Positions 32,484-41,426 of a stretch of DNA of 64,000 nt are shown in pieces. The position numbers were made by a program, and so were the translations under genes. The notes beneath the pieces were generated by a model that was given only the letters and a program-made list of their open reading frames with translations, made no database searches and had not been told where the DNA came from. The DNA is taken from positions 1 to 64,000 of the IMG/VR virus record IMGVR_UViG_3300034071_001727, one strand, 5' to 3'. Source of the DNA: a virus. Position 1 is the first letter of the stretch; each line of letters opens with the position of its first letter.

Positions 32484-32765
32484 ATGTTTGAGCTGAAAGG
32501 GAAAACCCGTTGGGCCATTGTTCTGGGCCTGTGCTTTCTCGCCGGATGCGCAGCGTGGCTGCTGATGGACTGGTCCGGCTACGTCCAAGGCTGGATCGGC
32601 TCGACCTTCCGCGCTGCCTCAGGCGGCGTGATCGGGTGGGCGGTCAGCCGATACGTGGTGCGGCTGGACCTGTCCTCACTGCCATCGGAGCAGCGACCGC
32701 TTGCCGGTCTGTCGCAAGCGCTGTTGATTGCCGGCTTCGCTGTTGCGGTCGCTGTCGGGGTCTGA
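32484..32765 (+). CDS. Holin-like small membrane protein (93 aa)
   Basis: Three hydrophobic segments are visible: WAIVLGLCFLAGCAAWLLM, AASGGVIGWAVSRYVV and LLIAGFAVAVAVGV. A three-helix protein of this size just before a lytic transglycosylase is the usual plan of a class I holin. It would permeabilise the inner membrane at a set time. The assignment rests on topology and position; a conserved 'GSTFRA' type segment was not matched to any known holin family. Preceded by a terminator, so a late transcript reading through an antitermination site is expected. Confidence 0.65.
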   Translation: MFELKGKTRWAIVLGLCFLAGCAAWLLMDWSGYVQGWIGSTFRAASGGVIGWAVSRYVVRLDLSSLPSEQRPLAGLSQALLIAGFAVAVAVGV

Positions 32766-32768
32766 GTC

Positions 32769-33443
32769 GTGCAGCCTGGACGTCACGACAGCCGCGTAGC
32801 GTGGCTGGTGGTCCTGCTATGCGGCGCGCTGATCGCCATCGCCTGGTCGACGGCGCCCAAGGCCGCTCCGCGTGTGTCAACCCACGTTAATCAGTCCCCG
32901 CCAGCCGCGGCCGAGCAGTATCGAGCCGCGATGACGCGGAGCGCATACCGCATCCATGGGCCGTCAGCGCCTGTCGCAATGCTCGCCGGGCAGATCCACC
33001 AGGAAAGCGCGTGGCAGCCGCAGGCGCGCTCCCGGGTGGGTGCCGAGGGCCTGGCGCAGTTCATGCCCGGCACAGCCGCAGACATGGCCGCACGCTTCCC
33101 CGCGGACTGCGCACCCGCCAACCCGTTCAGCCCAGCATGGGCCTTCGTGTGCCGCGATCGATACATGGCAGGCCTGCGCAGGCAGCTGCAGAGCCAAGGC
33201 AGCGGGCTAGGCGAGTGCGCACGGTGGGTGTTCGCCCTGCGGGCCTACAACGGCGGCATGGGGTGGGTCATCCGCGACAGGCGCAAGGCCAGCGCAGCCG
33301 GAGCGGATGCCGACGACTGGATCATCGTGCAGGGCTTCAACGCCGGCCGATCAGCCGCGAACTTCCGCGAGAACACAGAGTACGCGCCGCGCATCCTGCG
33401 CTTGCAGGAGCGGTATCGCGGATGGGGCGCCGAGGCCTGCTGA
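32769..33443 (+). CDS. Lytic transglycosylase with N-terminal anchor, endolysin candidate (224 aa)
   Basis: GTG start. N-terminal hydrophobic segment (WLVVLLCGALIAIAWSTAP) may be a signal anchor (SAR) or signal peptide. The SLT domain has GQIHQESAWQPQARSRVGAE (catalytic Glu in HQES), GLAQFMPGT and the C-terminal AYNGGMGW, as in soluble-lytic-transglycosylase folds. It would cut the glycan strands and is the only muralytic candidate in the cassette, hence probably the endolysin. Coupled by TGATG to the next gene. Confidence 0.8.
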   Translation: MQPGRHDSRVAWLVVLLCGALIAIAWSTAPKAAPRVSTHVNQSPPAAAEQYRAAMTRSAYRIHGPSAPVAMLAGQIHQESAWQPQARSRVGAEGLAQFMPGTAADMAARFPADCAPANPFSPAWAFVCRDRYMAGLRRQLQSQGSGLGECARWVFALRAYNGGMGWVIRDRRKASAAGADADDWIIVQGFNAGRSAANFRENTEYAPRILRLQERYRGWGAEAC

Positions 33444-34003
33444 TGGACGCCGCGCTGATCTTCGATTGGGCCAAGGCCATCGCCGCCGTGGCCGCTGCTG
33501 TCGCCGCCCTCGTGGCGCTTGGGAGGTGGGTGCGTGGCAGGGCGCAGAAGCTGATGGGGCCAGTCAAAGAAGCGCTCGCCGCGCTCAAGCTGATCCCAAA
33601 GCTGGTTTCGAAGATGGACGAAATCAGCCACAAACTCATGCTGGCCGAGGCGGAGAATCGCGCCCTGGCAGACAGTGACCCGCACATCGCCCGTTTCACA
33701 TGCGGCGAAGGCGGATCGAACGAATACGTCAACGCCACATACGCGCGATGGCTCGAAGTCTCCCGTTCGGACCTGATGGGCTGGCGCTGGCTGTCGTATG
33801 TGCCCGAAGCCGACCGCGATCGGCTGCGCGAAGAGTGGGAAACCGCACGCGTCGAGCGGCGCGTGTATCGCGTCAGGCACGCAATGCAGACCGCCTACGG
33901 TCGACTGATCTACGTAGACACCACAGTCACCCCCGTCCCCGAGGACGGTCCCGTGCATCGCTGGATCGGCGTCATGCGCCGAGTCGAGCACTCAGCAGAG
34001 TAG
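33443..34003 (+). CDS. Membrane-anchored PAS-domain protein in the lysis cassette (186 aa)
   Basis: N-terminal membrane segment (AIAAVAAAVAALVALGRWV, about 12-30) then a coiled coil and a PAS domain (about 75-180: EYVNATYARWLEVSRSDLMG, YRVRHAMQTAYGRLIYVDTT, GVMRRVEHS). PAS domains sense small ligands, redox or light. There is no kinase or cyclase output, so it would act by protein contact. Its place between endolysin and spanin genes suggests that it senses a cell state to time lysis, which is inference. Confidence 0.7.
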   Translation: MDAALIFDWAKAIAAVAAAVAALVALGRWVRGRAQKLMGPVKEALAALKLIPKLVSKMDEISHKLMLAEAENRALADSDPHIARFTCGEGGSNEYVNATYARWLEVSRSDLMGWRWLSYVPEADRDRLREEWETARVERRVYRVRHAMQTAYGRLIYVDTTVTPVPEDGPVHRWIGVMRRVEHSAE

Positions 34004-34012
34004 GAGCAACCC

Positions 34013-34768
34013 ATGATCCGCATCATCATCGCGCTGGCCACCGTGCTGGCGCTGTCGGCGTGCGCGTCGACAAAGCTCAACCAGAACCACAAGGCAAGCA
34101 CTGACGCGTACACGGCAGGACAGACTCAGCTGTCTGTCGCGATCCAGACGATCGCGGACTCCAGCGCGTGCGGGGAAGACGGCCGTTGCGTCGAGAACGC
34201 AAAAGCGTTTGCCGCGCTTGCGCTGGCTGCCGCAGGCGCAGGCGGCGCGGCGGCACAGGTGCCCGTGTACGTGGAGCAGCACCACCCAGCGTGGGGCGTG
34301 CTCGGGAGTGTGCTCGGCGTTGGTCTACGCGAAACCGGCGCGACGATTCGATCCGAGCACGCGCGCGACCAGTTCCTGGGGCAGGTCGAAGGACAGACGC
34401 GCATGTCCGAAGCCGCGTTCGGTCTGGGCGCTGCGGCCGTGGCAGGCGCAAGCCGAACTGCCGAGGCCTACGCAGGCGCGCTGCCTGGACTCGCGCCGTC
34501 CATCGTGGTTGGCGGGAACTACGGCGACACCGCCACCGCAGGCCGCGACATGTGGGGCAACGACAACCGCGTGGGCGATGACACGCGCATCCGAACTGGC
34601 GCAATCAACACCGGCACACAGAACCGAGGCGGCGTGATCGGCAGCGGTCAGGTCGGCAACGGCCGTCAGGGCTCGCCGGGTCCGTTCCGCGACATTGGCC
34701 CGCAGTGTCAGGGTGAGCAGTGCCAGCAGGTGACGCCACCGCCGCCGCCGGTTGATCCGGAGGGCTGA
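34013..34768 (+). CDS. Lipoprotein of the lysis cassette (251 aa)
   Basis: Signal peptide with lipobox LSAC (MIRIIIALATVLALSACAST), so the mature Cys is near residue 17. The rest is Gly/Ala rich (AALALAAAGAGGAAAQVPVY) and ends with NxG-rich repeats and a proline-rich tail. Located between the PAS protein and the spanins, it may act in the envelope. Not a typical spanin, being too long. Function unknown. Confidence 0.7.
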   Translation: MIRIIIALATVLALSACASTKLNQNHKASTDAYTAGQTQLSVAIQTIADSSACGEDGRCVENAKAFAALALAAAGAGGAAAQVPVYVEQHHPAWGVLGSVLGVGLRETGATIRSEHARDQFLGQVEGQTRMSEAAFGLGAAAVAGASRTAEAYAGALPGLAPSIVVGGNYGDTATAGRDMWGNDNRVGDDTRIRTGAINTGTQNRGGVIGSGQVGNGRQGSPGPFRDIGPQCQGEQCQQVTPPPPPVDPEG

Positions 34769-34770
34769 CC

Positions 34771-35121
34771 ATGCTGGTGCGAGCAATCATCACGTACATC
34801 GCCCTCGCGCTCTCGCTGCTGGCCAATGCCTGGCTGGTGGCCGGTCGCATGGGCGAGGACAAGCGCACTACGCAGACCTGCAACCTGCGCGCGGCCGAGG
34901 CAAGCGTGGAAGTGCTGAAAAACCGCGTGGGCGTGCTCGACTGGCTGCTGGTGCAGACGGCAGCGGATCAGGCAGCAACGCTGGCAAGGCTTGATGCAGT
35001 CGCAGAGCGTGCGCGAGAGCGTGACGTGCGTTGGCTGCAGGCAGACGTGCCGACGCCAGCGTGCGGGCCTGGACAGGCCTTCATCGACGCGACGAATGCG
35101 ACGCTGGGGCACGGGCAGTGA
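34771..35121 (+). CDS. Rz-like inner-membrane spanin (116 aa)
   Basis: One N-terminal membrane segment (IITYIALALSLLANAWLVAG) with few residues before it, then a coiled coil (RAAEASVEVLKNRVGVLDWL; AATLARLDAVAERARERDVR). This is the plan of i-spanins, which link inner and outer membrane. It is directly followed by a small lipoprotein gene, as for Rz/Rz1 pairs in separate reading frames. Confidence 0.75.
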   Translation: MLVRAIITYIALALSLLANAWLVAGRMGEDKRTTQTCNLRAAEASVEVLKNRVGVLDWLLVQTAADQAATLARLDAVAERARERDVRWLQADVPTPACGPGQAFIDATNATLGHGQ

Positions 35122-35453
35122 TGCGCATAGCGCTGCTGCTGATCGCTCTGGCGCTGGCCGGGTGCGATCGGAACAACGTGCGCCCGCAGATCGAGCCGCC
35201 GCAGCCGCTGGCGAACGTCTGCGATGCGGCGTGCATGACTCCATGCGACGACGCCAAGGCCGTGGCTCTGTGGCAATGCCCAGATCCGGACGCCGGTGAG
35301 TGCTGGAAGCTCCAGAACAGTCAAGTGATCAACCCGCTGGTCACGCTCGCAGAGCGCTGCGAGGTCAAGCGCGCGGCATGCGCGGCCTGCATCGAGCGCA
35401 GCGAGAACGCCAACGCTACATGCGGGACCGTGAAGCCGTGTGGCAAGGAGTGA
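35121..35453 (+). CDS. Rz1-like outer-membrane spanin (110 aa), Cys-rich
   Basis: Lipobox LAGC (MRIALLLIALALAGCDRNNV) and position right after the i-spanin (TGATG coupling) mark it as o-spanin. It is longer than usual and not Pro-rich beyond EPPQPLANV, and instead has about a dozen Cys (CDAACMTPCDDAK; ACAACIERSENANATCGTV), so disulphide-linked periplasmic folding is probable. Confidence 0.65.
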   Translation: MRIALLLIALALAGCDRNNVRPQIEPPQPLANVCDAACMTPCDDAKAVALWQCPDPDAGECWKLQNSQVINPLVTLAERCEVKRAACAACIERSENANATCGTVKPCGKE

Positions 35454-35457
35454 CACC

Positions 35458-36069
35458 GTGTCGACGCGAAAGAAGCCGCCCGCCAAGGGACGCAAAGCGC
35501 AGTCCGTCCGCAACGGGCTGAATCTCAAGCAAGCCGCGTTCGTTGCTGCCTACACGACCAACGGCGGGGACGGGAAGAGGGCAGCGCTCGCAGCCGGGTA
35601 CGGTGAGAAGGGCGCAGAACAACAGGCTTCCAGGCTACTGACCATGCCGCGCGTGCGCGCCGAGGTGCAGCGCATCGCCGCAGCAGGCGCTGAGCGCGCT
35701 GAAATCACGGTCGAGCGGATCATGGACGAGCTCGCCCTGGGCGGGTTCGCGGACATCACCGACTTTGTGGAGTGGGATGCACGCGGCGTGCGGCTCAAGC
35801 CGTCAAGGAAGCTCGATGCAGCCAAGCGACGCGCCATCGTCGAGGTCGCCGAGACGATGAACGGCGTCAAGATCAAGCTGATGAACAAGCTCGGGGCGCT
35901 GGAGCGCATGGGCCAGCAGATCGGCATGTTCAAGCACCAGGTCGAGCTGCCGAGCGATCCAGCGACAGGCCAGCCGCTGGGACTGATCCTCGTGCCGTAC
36001 AAGGCCCCGGCCCCGACAGCACCACCGCCTGCGCCGCCTGAGCCCGCCGGCGGCGACGATGGGGATTGA
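35458..36069 (+). CDS. terS: Terminase small subunit (203 aa)
   Basis: GTG 35458 follows AAGGAG at the proper distance. N-terminal helix-turn-helix (LNLKQAAFVAAYTTNGGDGK; AALAAGYGEKGAEQQASRLL) of the Terminase_2 (PF03592) type, then a helical oligomerisation region and a proline-rich tail. It recognises the pac site and directs the large subunit. The gene overlaps terL by 11 bases. Confidence 0.85.
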   Translation: MSTRKKPPAKGRKAQSVRNGLNLKQAAFVAAYTTNGGDGKRAALAAGYGEKGAEQQASRLLTMPRVRAEVQRIAAAGAERAEITVERIMDELALGGFADITDFVEWDARGVRLKPSRKLDAAKRRAIVEVAETMNGVKIKLMNKLGALERMGQQIGMFKHQVELPSDPATGQPLGLILVPYKAPAPTAPPPAPPEPAGGDDGD

Positions 36070-37507
36070 GGGAGCAGCACGGCCCCCGATCATCTGGGAG
36101 CCCAACCCGAAGCAGCTCGACTTTCTGGCGAGCGACGACTTTGAAGTGCTGTTCGGTGGGGCCGCAGGCGGCGGCAAAAGCGACGCCCTGCTGGTCGACG
36201 CGATGGGCGGGCACTGCGGCGGCGTCCAGAACAAGGCATGGCGCGCCATCATCTTCCGGCGCACGTTCCCCGAGCTCCAAGACCTGATCGACCGCAGCCA
36301 AGAGCTGTACCCGCTCGCGGTTCCAGGCGCGAAATACAACAAGGTCGAGCACGTTTGGGTGTTCCCCAGCGGCGCGAAGATCTACCTCGGCCACCTGCAG
36401 CACGACGCCGACCGGTTCAAGTACCGCGGGCGCAACTTCAACTACATCGCGTTCGACGAGCTCACGCTCTGGGCAACGTCGAAATGCTGGGAATACCTGC
36501 GCTCACGCAACCGAACGCAGGACCGATCGCTGCCGTGCTACATGAGGGCAACGACCAACCCGGACGGACCCGGGCAGAAGTGGGTCATGGACTGGTGGGG
36601 GATCAGCGAGGACGGCAAGGGCACCCGCCTGACCCGCCTGATCCTGACCGAGGAGTTCGACGAAGAGAAACAGGACTGGATCGAGGTCGAGCGCGAGCGC
36701 GCGCGCACCTTCATCCCCGCCAAGCTGGCCGACAACAAACACCTTCGCGGCACCGGCTACCGCGAAACCCTCATGGACATGCCGCCCGAGCAGCGAGACG
36801 CGCTGCTGTACGGGCTGTGGCGTGGCAACGCGGTCGAGGGCGCGTACTACCAAGCGCAAATGAGCAAGGTGCGCGCCGAGAACCGCATCACGCGCGTGCC
36901 CTGGCTGGTCGACGTGCCCGTCAACACGTTCTGGGATCTTGGCTTCAACGACACCACCGCAATCTGGTTCCACCAGTTCGCGGCCATGGCGCATCGGTTC
37001 CCGCTCGCCTACGAAAACAGCGGCGAGACGCTGGCGCACTTCGCGAACTACCTGCAGCAGGTCGGCAAGGACAACGGCATCGTCTACGGCACGCACTACC
37101 TGCCGCACGACGCGGACAACCACAGCCTGCAGACCGGCAAGACCGCCAAGCAGATCCTGCAGGAGCTGTTGCCCGGGCATAGGTTCGAGGTTCTTCCACG
37201 CACGCCCAACGTGGTGCTGGGCATCCAGCAGACGCGCGCCGCGTTCCCCCACGTGTGGCTCGATCGAGAGGGCTGCAGCGACGGCATCGCCGCGCTGGAC
37301 GCCTACCGCAAGAGATGGAACCGCCGCGTCGAGGCTTGGATGGACGAGCCCGAGCATGACCGGTTCAGCAACTACGCCGACGGGTTCCGCCAGTTCGGTG
37401 AGGGCTACTTCCCTCGCCACCGGCACCGCACGACCGTCACCGACGAAGCCAAAGAAGGCCGCCCGCGCCGCAAGCGCAGTGGCAAGGGCAATTGGAGAGC
37501 CGCGTGA
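36059..37507 (+). CDS. terL: Terminase large subunit (482 aa)
   Basis: Packaging ATPase/nuclease. Walker A GGAAGGGKSD (about 33-42), Walker B NYIAFDEL (about 127-134), coupling motif in the RATTNPDGPG segment, and a nuclease domain starting NTFWDLGFND (first acidic residues, about 290-300). The length is typical of headful (P22-like, DUF-type) terminases. The following gene overlaps by GTGA. Confidence 0.93.
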   Translation: MGIEGAARPPIIWEPNPKQLDFLASDDFEVLFGGAAGGGKSDALLVDAMGGHCGGVQNKAWRAIIFRRTFPELQDLIDRSQELYPLAVPGAKYNKVEHVWVFPSGAKIYLGHLQHDADRFKYRGRNFNYIAFDELTLWATSKCWEYLRSRNRTQDRSLPCYMRATTNPDGPGQKWVMDWWGISEDGKGTRLTRLILTEEFDEEKQDWIEVERERARTFIPAKLADNKHLRGTGYRETLMDMPPEQRDALLYGLWRGNAVEGAYYQAQMSKVRAENRITRVPWLVDVPVNTFWDLGFNDTTAIWFHQFAAMAHRFPLAYENSGETLAHFANYLQQVGKDNGIVYGTHYLPHDADNHSLQTGKTAKQILQELLPGHRFEVLPRTPNVVLGIQQTRAAFPHVWLDREGCSDGIAALDAYRKRWNRRVEAWMDEPEHDRFSNYADGFRQFGEGYFPRHRHRTTVTDEAKEGRPRRKRSGKGNWRAA

Positions 37508-38016
37508 GTCAGATCATCATTCCAGGCAACACGCTACGCGCTGCGGCGATCGCCAACGCTGCGCCCGGCCAGCAGGCTAAGGCTGCGCTGGACGCCGAAA
37601 TCATGCCAACCCTGGCCGCGCTGAGGCTGGACATGGCGCAGGTGCGGGCAATCGGCAGCAAGGGCGACCTGCTGCTGTTCCGCGGCTACCGAGACCTGTT
37701 CGGCTTCGGCGCGCGCCCGGCAATGCTGCTGGCGCGCAAGCGCGAGCCCGCGACCAACCATGTGTGGTTCCCGCTTGAAAACCTGTATGTAATCGTCAGC
37801 GGCGACGCCGTGCCGCACGCCATTCGGATCGCGGAGCAGCTCTACACATTCGCCACGAAGCAGGACGCGCACAGGGTGCTGGATTGCCTGTTCGAGTTCG
37901 CGGAGGACTTGCTTCGCACACCGCCGCAGAAGCGCCTGAGCGCGCGGCAGTGGCTGGACGCGTGCGCCGAGGACGGGATGAAGGTCTTCCACCAGGGTGC
38001 CGCGGTCAATGGATGA
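37504..38016 (+). CDS. Hypothetical protein between terminase and portal (170 aa)
   Basis: GTG 37504 overlaps the terL stop and has GGAGA upstream. Reads as alpha/beta with helices RLDMAQVRAIGSKGDLLLFR and LDCLFEFAEDLLRTPPQKRL; VYV-type strands between (PLENLYVIVSGDAVPHAIRI). Genes at this position in related phages are conserved but without an assigned role. It may be a small head or packaging accessory. Confidence 0.6.
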   Translation: MSQIIIPGNTLRAAAIANAAPGQQAKAALDAEIMPTLAALRLDMAQVRAIGSKGDLLLFRGYRDLFGFGARPAMLLARKREPATNHVWFPLENLYVIVSGDAVPHAIRIAEQLYTFATKQDAHRVLDCLFEFAEDLLRTPPQKRLSARQWLDACAEDGMKVFHQGAAVNG

Positions 38017-40186
38017 GATTCGCACCGAGCCCGCGTTCGACCCGGACAGCCGGTACACCGGCCCGGGTGGCGTGTTTCTGCAGGGGCTGCCGCCTGCGAA
38101 GCCCAACGCCAAGGCCAACGCGGAGGAAACCCGCCGCGTCCTGAGCCAGCTTGAGGACTGGTTTCAGGAAGGCCGCGACATGCACGCGGACAACAGGCGC
38201 GAACAGTTCATCGACTCGGATTTCTACGACGGCGATCAGATCGACCCCGAGACGCGTGCGGAGCTCGAAGACCGCAACCAGGCGCCGCTGGTCTACAACA
38301 TCATCCACCCGACCATTCAGTGGGTAGTCGGCACGGAGCGCCGAACGCGGATCGACTGGAAGGTGCTGCCGCGCGGGAGCGAGGACGTAGGCCCAGCCAG
38401 CGCGAAGACCAGCCTTCTGAAGTTCACGAGCGATGCCAACAACGCCGGCTGGGAGCGCAGCGCCGCGTTCAAGGACGCAGTGCGTGTGGGCGTTGGCTGG
38501 ACTGAGGAATTCCTGCGCACCGACGCGCTGGAGGAAGAGGTCGGCATCCGGCACCAGCGCTGGCAGGAAATGTGGTGGGATCCATTCTCCCGCGCAGCCA
38601 ACGCGCAGGACTGCCGGTGGATGGACCGCTCGAAGTACACCGACCTAGACTATGCGATCGCCATGTGGCCGGACCACGCACCTGCGCTGCGCGCAGCTGC
38701 GGTGCAGTTCGCCGAGGCAGAAGAGGATCAGGTCGACGAGTGGGACTTGCCCAGCATCTTCATGCAGGCGCACCGCCGCGACGACCCGCGCAAGCGGTTC
38801 CTGGGCGTCACCGGAGGCACCAACCGCTGGCGCACGCGAGTGCGCATTCACGAGACGTGGTTCAAGCGACCGAAGGTGCAGCGCCGCGTGCGCGCGCTGG
38901 TGGACAGCTACAGCGACCTGAATGGGTCGGTCTTCGACCCGAGTGAAGAGCTGCCCGAGAACGTGGCGCGCGCGCAGCAGCGCGGCGTGATCAGCCTCGT
39001 CGACTCGCTCACCGACACCATGTGGCAGGCGTTCTGGCTGCCCGGGACCATGCTGCAGCTGCGGCCAAGCCCGTACAGGCACAACCGGTTCCCGTTCACG
39101 CCTATCTGGTGCTACCGGCGCGAGCGCGACGGCATGCCGTACGGCCTGATTCGCATGGTCCGCGACCCGCAGGAGGACTACAACAAGCGCCGCGGCAAAG
39201 CCCTGTTCGCCATGTCGACGCATAGGGTGCTGTACGAGGACGACGCGTTCCACGAGGACGATGAAGAGGAAGGCCTTGAGCAGGCCACCATGCCCAATGG
39301 GCAGGTCAGGCTGCGGCCGGGTGGCTTGGCCAAGATCAAAGTCGAGACGATGGCCGACGTGGCGAAAGGGCATCTGGAGCTTGCCGAGCAGAGCAAGACG
39401 CAGATCCTGGAGACGTCGGGCGTCACGCGGGACAACCTGGGGCAGGAGAGCAGCGCAGCCAGCGGTCGCGCGATCCTCGCGAAGCAACAGCAGGGCGCCG
39501 TGGTCACCGCCGAGGTCTTCGACAACTACCGGCTCGCGATCCAGCTCAGCGGCCAGAAGATGCTGAGCATCATCGAGCAATACGTGACGATGCCGAAGCA
39601 GATCCGCATTCTCGGGCCCACCGGTGGCGCGGAGTTTCTGACCATCAACGAGCCGCACTTCGACCCGATGACGGGCGAGGTCTGGTTCGACAACGACGTC
39701 ACCAAGGGCCTGGCGGACTTCGTGGTCGATCAGCAGGACTACCGCGAAACGCAGCGCATGGCCATGGCCGAGCAGCTGTTCGAAATGATCGGCCGCCTGC
39801 CGCCTGAAATGGCGATCATGCTGATGGACCTGCCCATCGAGCTGTCGGACCTGCCGAACAAGGACGAGTTCATCCGCCGCATTCGCGCGATGAACGGCAC
39901 AGACCCGCAGCCCGAAGACCCCAACGCGGCAGCCGAGCAGGCCGCACAGCAGCAGGCACAGCAGCGTCAGCAGCAGCTGCAGGAAGAAATCGCCGCGGCC
40001 AAGGCCGACCGCGAGCGTGCAGCGGCCGAAAACCTGCGCGCGCAGGCCAAGGCCAAGAGCATGGAAGGCCGAGCCAAGTCCCTGGACGTCGCCGCACTGG
40101 CGGCGGCCTCAATACCGCTGGTGCCCGCAGCTGATCGGCTCTATGAGCCGCCCAAGCCGCAGCAGCAGCCCATCCCCCCACAGTGA
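38009..40186 (+). CDS. P22-like portal protein (725 aa)
   Basis: Dodecameric head-tail portal of the P22 type: length about 725, opening stretch LEDWFQEGRDMHADNRREQF, central RTRIDWKVLPRGSEDVGP and HRHNRF-like region, and a coiled-coil/Gln-rich C-terminal barrel (AEQAAQQQAQQRQQQLQEEI). Start ATG 38009 overlaps the previous gene by 8 bases; 37997 is a less likely start. The C-terminus is unusually Gln-rich. Expected function: DNA passage channel and scaffold for the tail. Confidence 0.88.
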   Translation: MDEIRTEPAFDPDSRYTGPGGVFLQGLPPAKPNAKANAEETRRVLSQLEDWFQEGRDMHADNRREQFIDSDFYDGDQIDPETRAELEDRNQAPLVYNIIHPTIQWVVGTERRTRIDWKVLPRGSEDVGPASAKTSLLKFTSDANNAGWERSAAFKDAVRVGVGWTEEFLRTDALEEEVGIRHQRWQEMWWDPFSRAANAQDCRWMDRSKYTDLDYAIAMWPDHAPALRAAAVQFAEAEEDQVDEWDLPSIFMQAHRRDDPRKRFLGVTGGTNRWRTRVRIHETWFKRPKVQRRVRALVDSYSDLNGSVFDPSEELPENVARAQQRGVISLVDSLTDTMWQAFWLPGTMLQLRPSPYRHNRFPFTPIWCYRRERDGMPYGLIRMVRDPQEDYNKRRGKALFAMSTHRVLYEDDAFHEDDEEEGLEQATMPNGQVRLRPGGLAKIKVETMADVAKGHLELAEQSKTQILETSGVTRDNLGQESSAASGRAILAKQQQGAVVTAEVFDNYRLAIQLSGQKMLSIIEQYVTMPKQIRILGPTGGAEFLTINEPHFDPMTGEVWFDNDVTKGLADFVVDQQDYRETQRMAMAEQLFEMIGRLPPEMAIMLMDLPIELSDLPNKDEFIRRIRAMNGTDPQPEDPNAAAEQAAQQQAQQRQQQLQEEIAAAKADRERAAAENLRAQAKAKSMEGRAKSLDVAALAAASIPLVPAADRLYEPPKPQQQPIPPQ

Positions 40187-41082
40187 GCGAGACACCTATG
40201 AACGATCCCCGCGACGAACGGCTGGACTACGACGACCTGAGCGACGCCGAGCGCGCCGCGATCGAGGGCGATACCGACACGGGCAGCGCGCCGGCGCCAG
40301 CGCCTGCGCCGACACCGGAGCCGACGCCGACCCAGACCCCCGCAGATGACAGCGCAACGCATGAGCTGCGCGAAGCAGCCAGCGCGCTGACCGCGGCGGC
40401 GCAGGCGCTGCAGCAGAGTCAGGCACAAGCCGCAGCGCAACAGCAGCCGGCAGCCCAAGAAACAGCCGCCGCGCCGCGCGACTTCAATGCGGAGCTGGTC
40501 GCGCTGGAAACCCGGTACGACGATGGCGAGCTGGACATGAAGGAGTTCCTGCGCGCTCGCGATGAAGTCAACCGCGCGCAGGTGGCTGCTGAAATGGCGC
40601 AGCAGCTTTCAGCCCAGCAGCAGCAGCAGGCCCACCAGGATTGGGCCAGCGCATACGTCGGATTCTTCAGCGGCGCGGAAGCCGAAGCGAACGCGCGTCT
40701 TGCAACCGATGCCCTGAAACCCGGGTTCGATGCGCTGGCTGTGCGGCTGGTCGCCGAAGGCAAGGGCTACCAGGAAGCACTCACGGAAGCTCGCCGGGTG
40801 GTGTTCGAGCAGGTAGGCATTCCGCTGCCTGGGGCTGTCTCACGCGACGACGCTGTAGCCAAGGCGCTGAAGGATCGCCAGCCCGGCACGCGGCCCGGCC
40901 CCTCGCTGGGCGACCTGCCCACCGCAGCAGGCATGGCAACGGGCGCGGCCGAACAGATCGACAGCCTGCCGATCGAGGAAATGGAAGCCCGCATCGCGCG
41001 CATGAACCCGACAGAGCTCGAAGAGTTCTTGGCCAGCGCGGAAGGCGGGTTGCGTGACTATCCCCGCGCTGGCCGCGACTGA
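40183..41082 (+). CDS. Scaffolding protein (299 aa)
   Basis: GTG start in GTGA overlap with the portal. Acidic, Pro/Ala/Gln-rich N-terminus (disordered), helical centre (AALTAAAQALQQSQAQAAAQ; AEMAQQLSAQQQQQAHQDWA) and a basic, coat-binding type C-terminus around EEMEARIARMNPTELEEFLA. Position between portal and coat is that of scaffolds. Assignment by composition and position. Confidence 0.75.
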   Translation: MSETPMNDPRDERLDYDDLSDAERAAIEGDTDTGSAPAPAPAPTPEPTPTQTPADDSATHELREAASALTAAAQALQQSQAQAAAQQQPAAQETAAAPRDFNAELVALETRYDDGELDMKEFLRARDEVNRAQVAAEMAQQLSAQQQQQAHQDWASAYVGFFSGAEAEANARLATDALKPGFDALAVRLVAEGKGYQEALTEARRVVFEQVGIPLPGAVSRDDAVAKALKDRQPGTRPGPSLGDLPTAAGMATGAAEQIDSLPIEEMEARIARMNPTELEEFLASAEGGLRDYPRAGRD

Positions 41083-41092
41083 GTAGCCACGC

Positions 41093-41341
41093 ATGGCGAT
41101 GTTCCAAGACCTGCGGCCGGGCGACTCCATCCGCGTCGGCACCACCACAATCACCGTCCAGGCAAAGACCGGAGCCCGCGCACGGCTCCGGATCGACAGC
41201 CCCGAGGACGTCCAAGTGGTGCGCGCGGAGGACGCCAGCAGCGACGTCGCCGACACCACGCCGCGCGCTCCGGGCATGACCCCAAGCGCGCCGGCAGCAA
41301 AACCCACATCGCTGGCTGTTCCCGCGCTCAAGTTCGGGTAA
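41093..41341 (+). CDS. CsrA/RsmA-like RNA-binding protein (82 aa)
   Basis: Residues about 3-47 (MFQDLRPGDSIRVGTTTITV, then QAKTGARARLRIDSPEDVQV) follow the CsrA strand order (GETLMIG, VTVTVLGVKG, VRIGVNAPKEVAVHRE), with the conserved Arg of the RNA-binding site in VQVVRAED. CsrA dimers bind GGA loops and repress or stabilise mRNAs. The C-terminal 35 residues are a disordered extension. A phage CsrA homologue beside the major capsid gene could tune host carbon/virulence control or phage late translation. ATG 41099 (MFQDL) may be the true start. Confidence 0.62.
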   Translation: MAMFQDLRPGDSIRVGTTTITVQAKTGARARLRIDSPEDVQVVRAEDASSDVADTTPRAPGMTPSAPAAKPTSLAVPALKFG

Positions 41342-41353
41342 GCTGGCGCCACT

Positions 41354-41373
41354 CCGCGCGCATGAGCGCGCGG
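41354..41373 (+). promoter_or_regulatory. GC hairpin upstream of the capsid gene
   Basis: CCGCGCGC-atga-GCGCGCGG, 8-bp perfect stem, with no U-tract. Lies in the 85-base gap before the coat gene, probably an mRNA stabiliser or processing site. Similar hairpins follow at 42545 and 43089. Confidence 0.55.
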
Positions 41374-41426
41374 CCCAATCCGTAGGCGCATGAGTGCCGA
41401 CCCCTGTTTCCTCAAGGAGTCCACTC

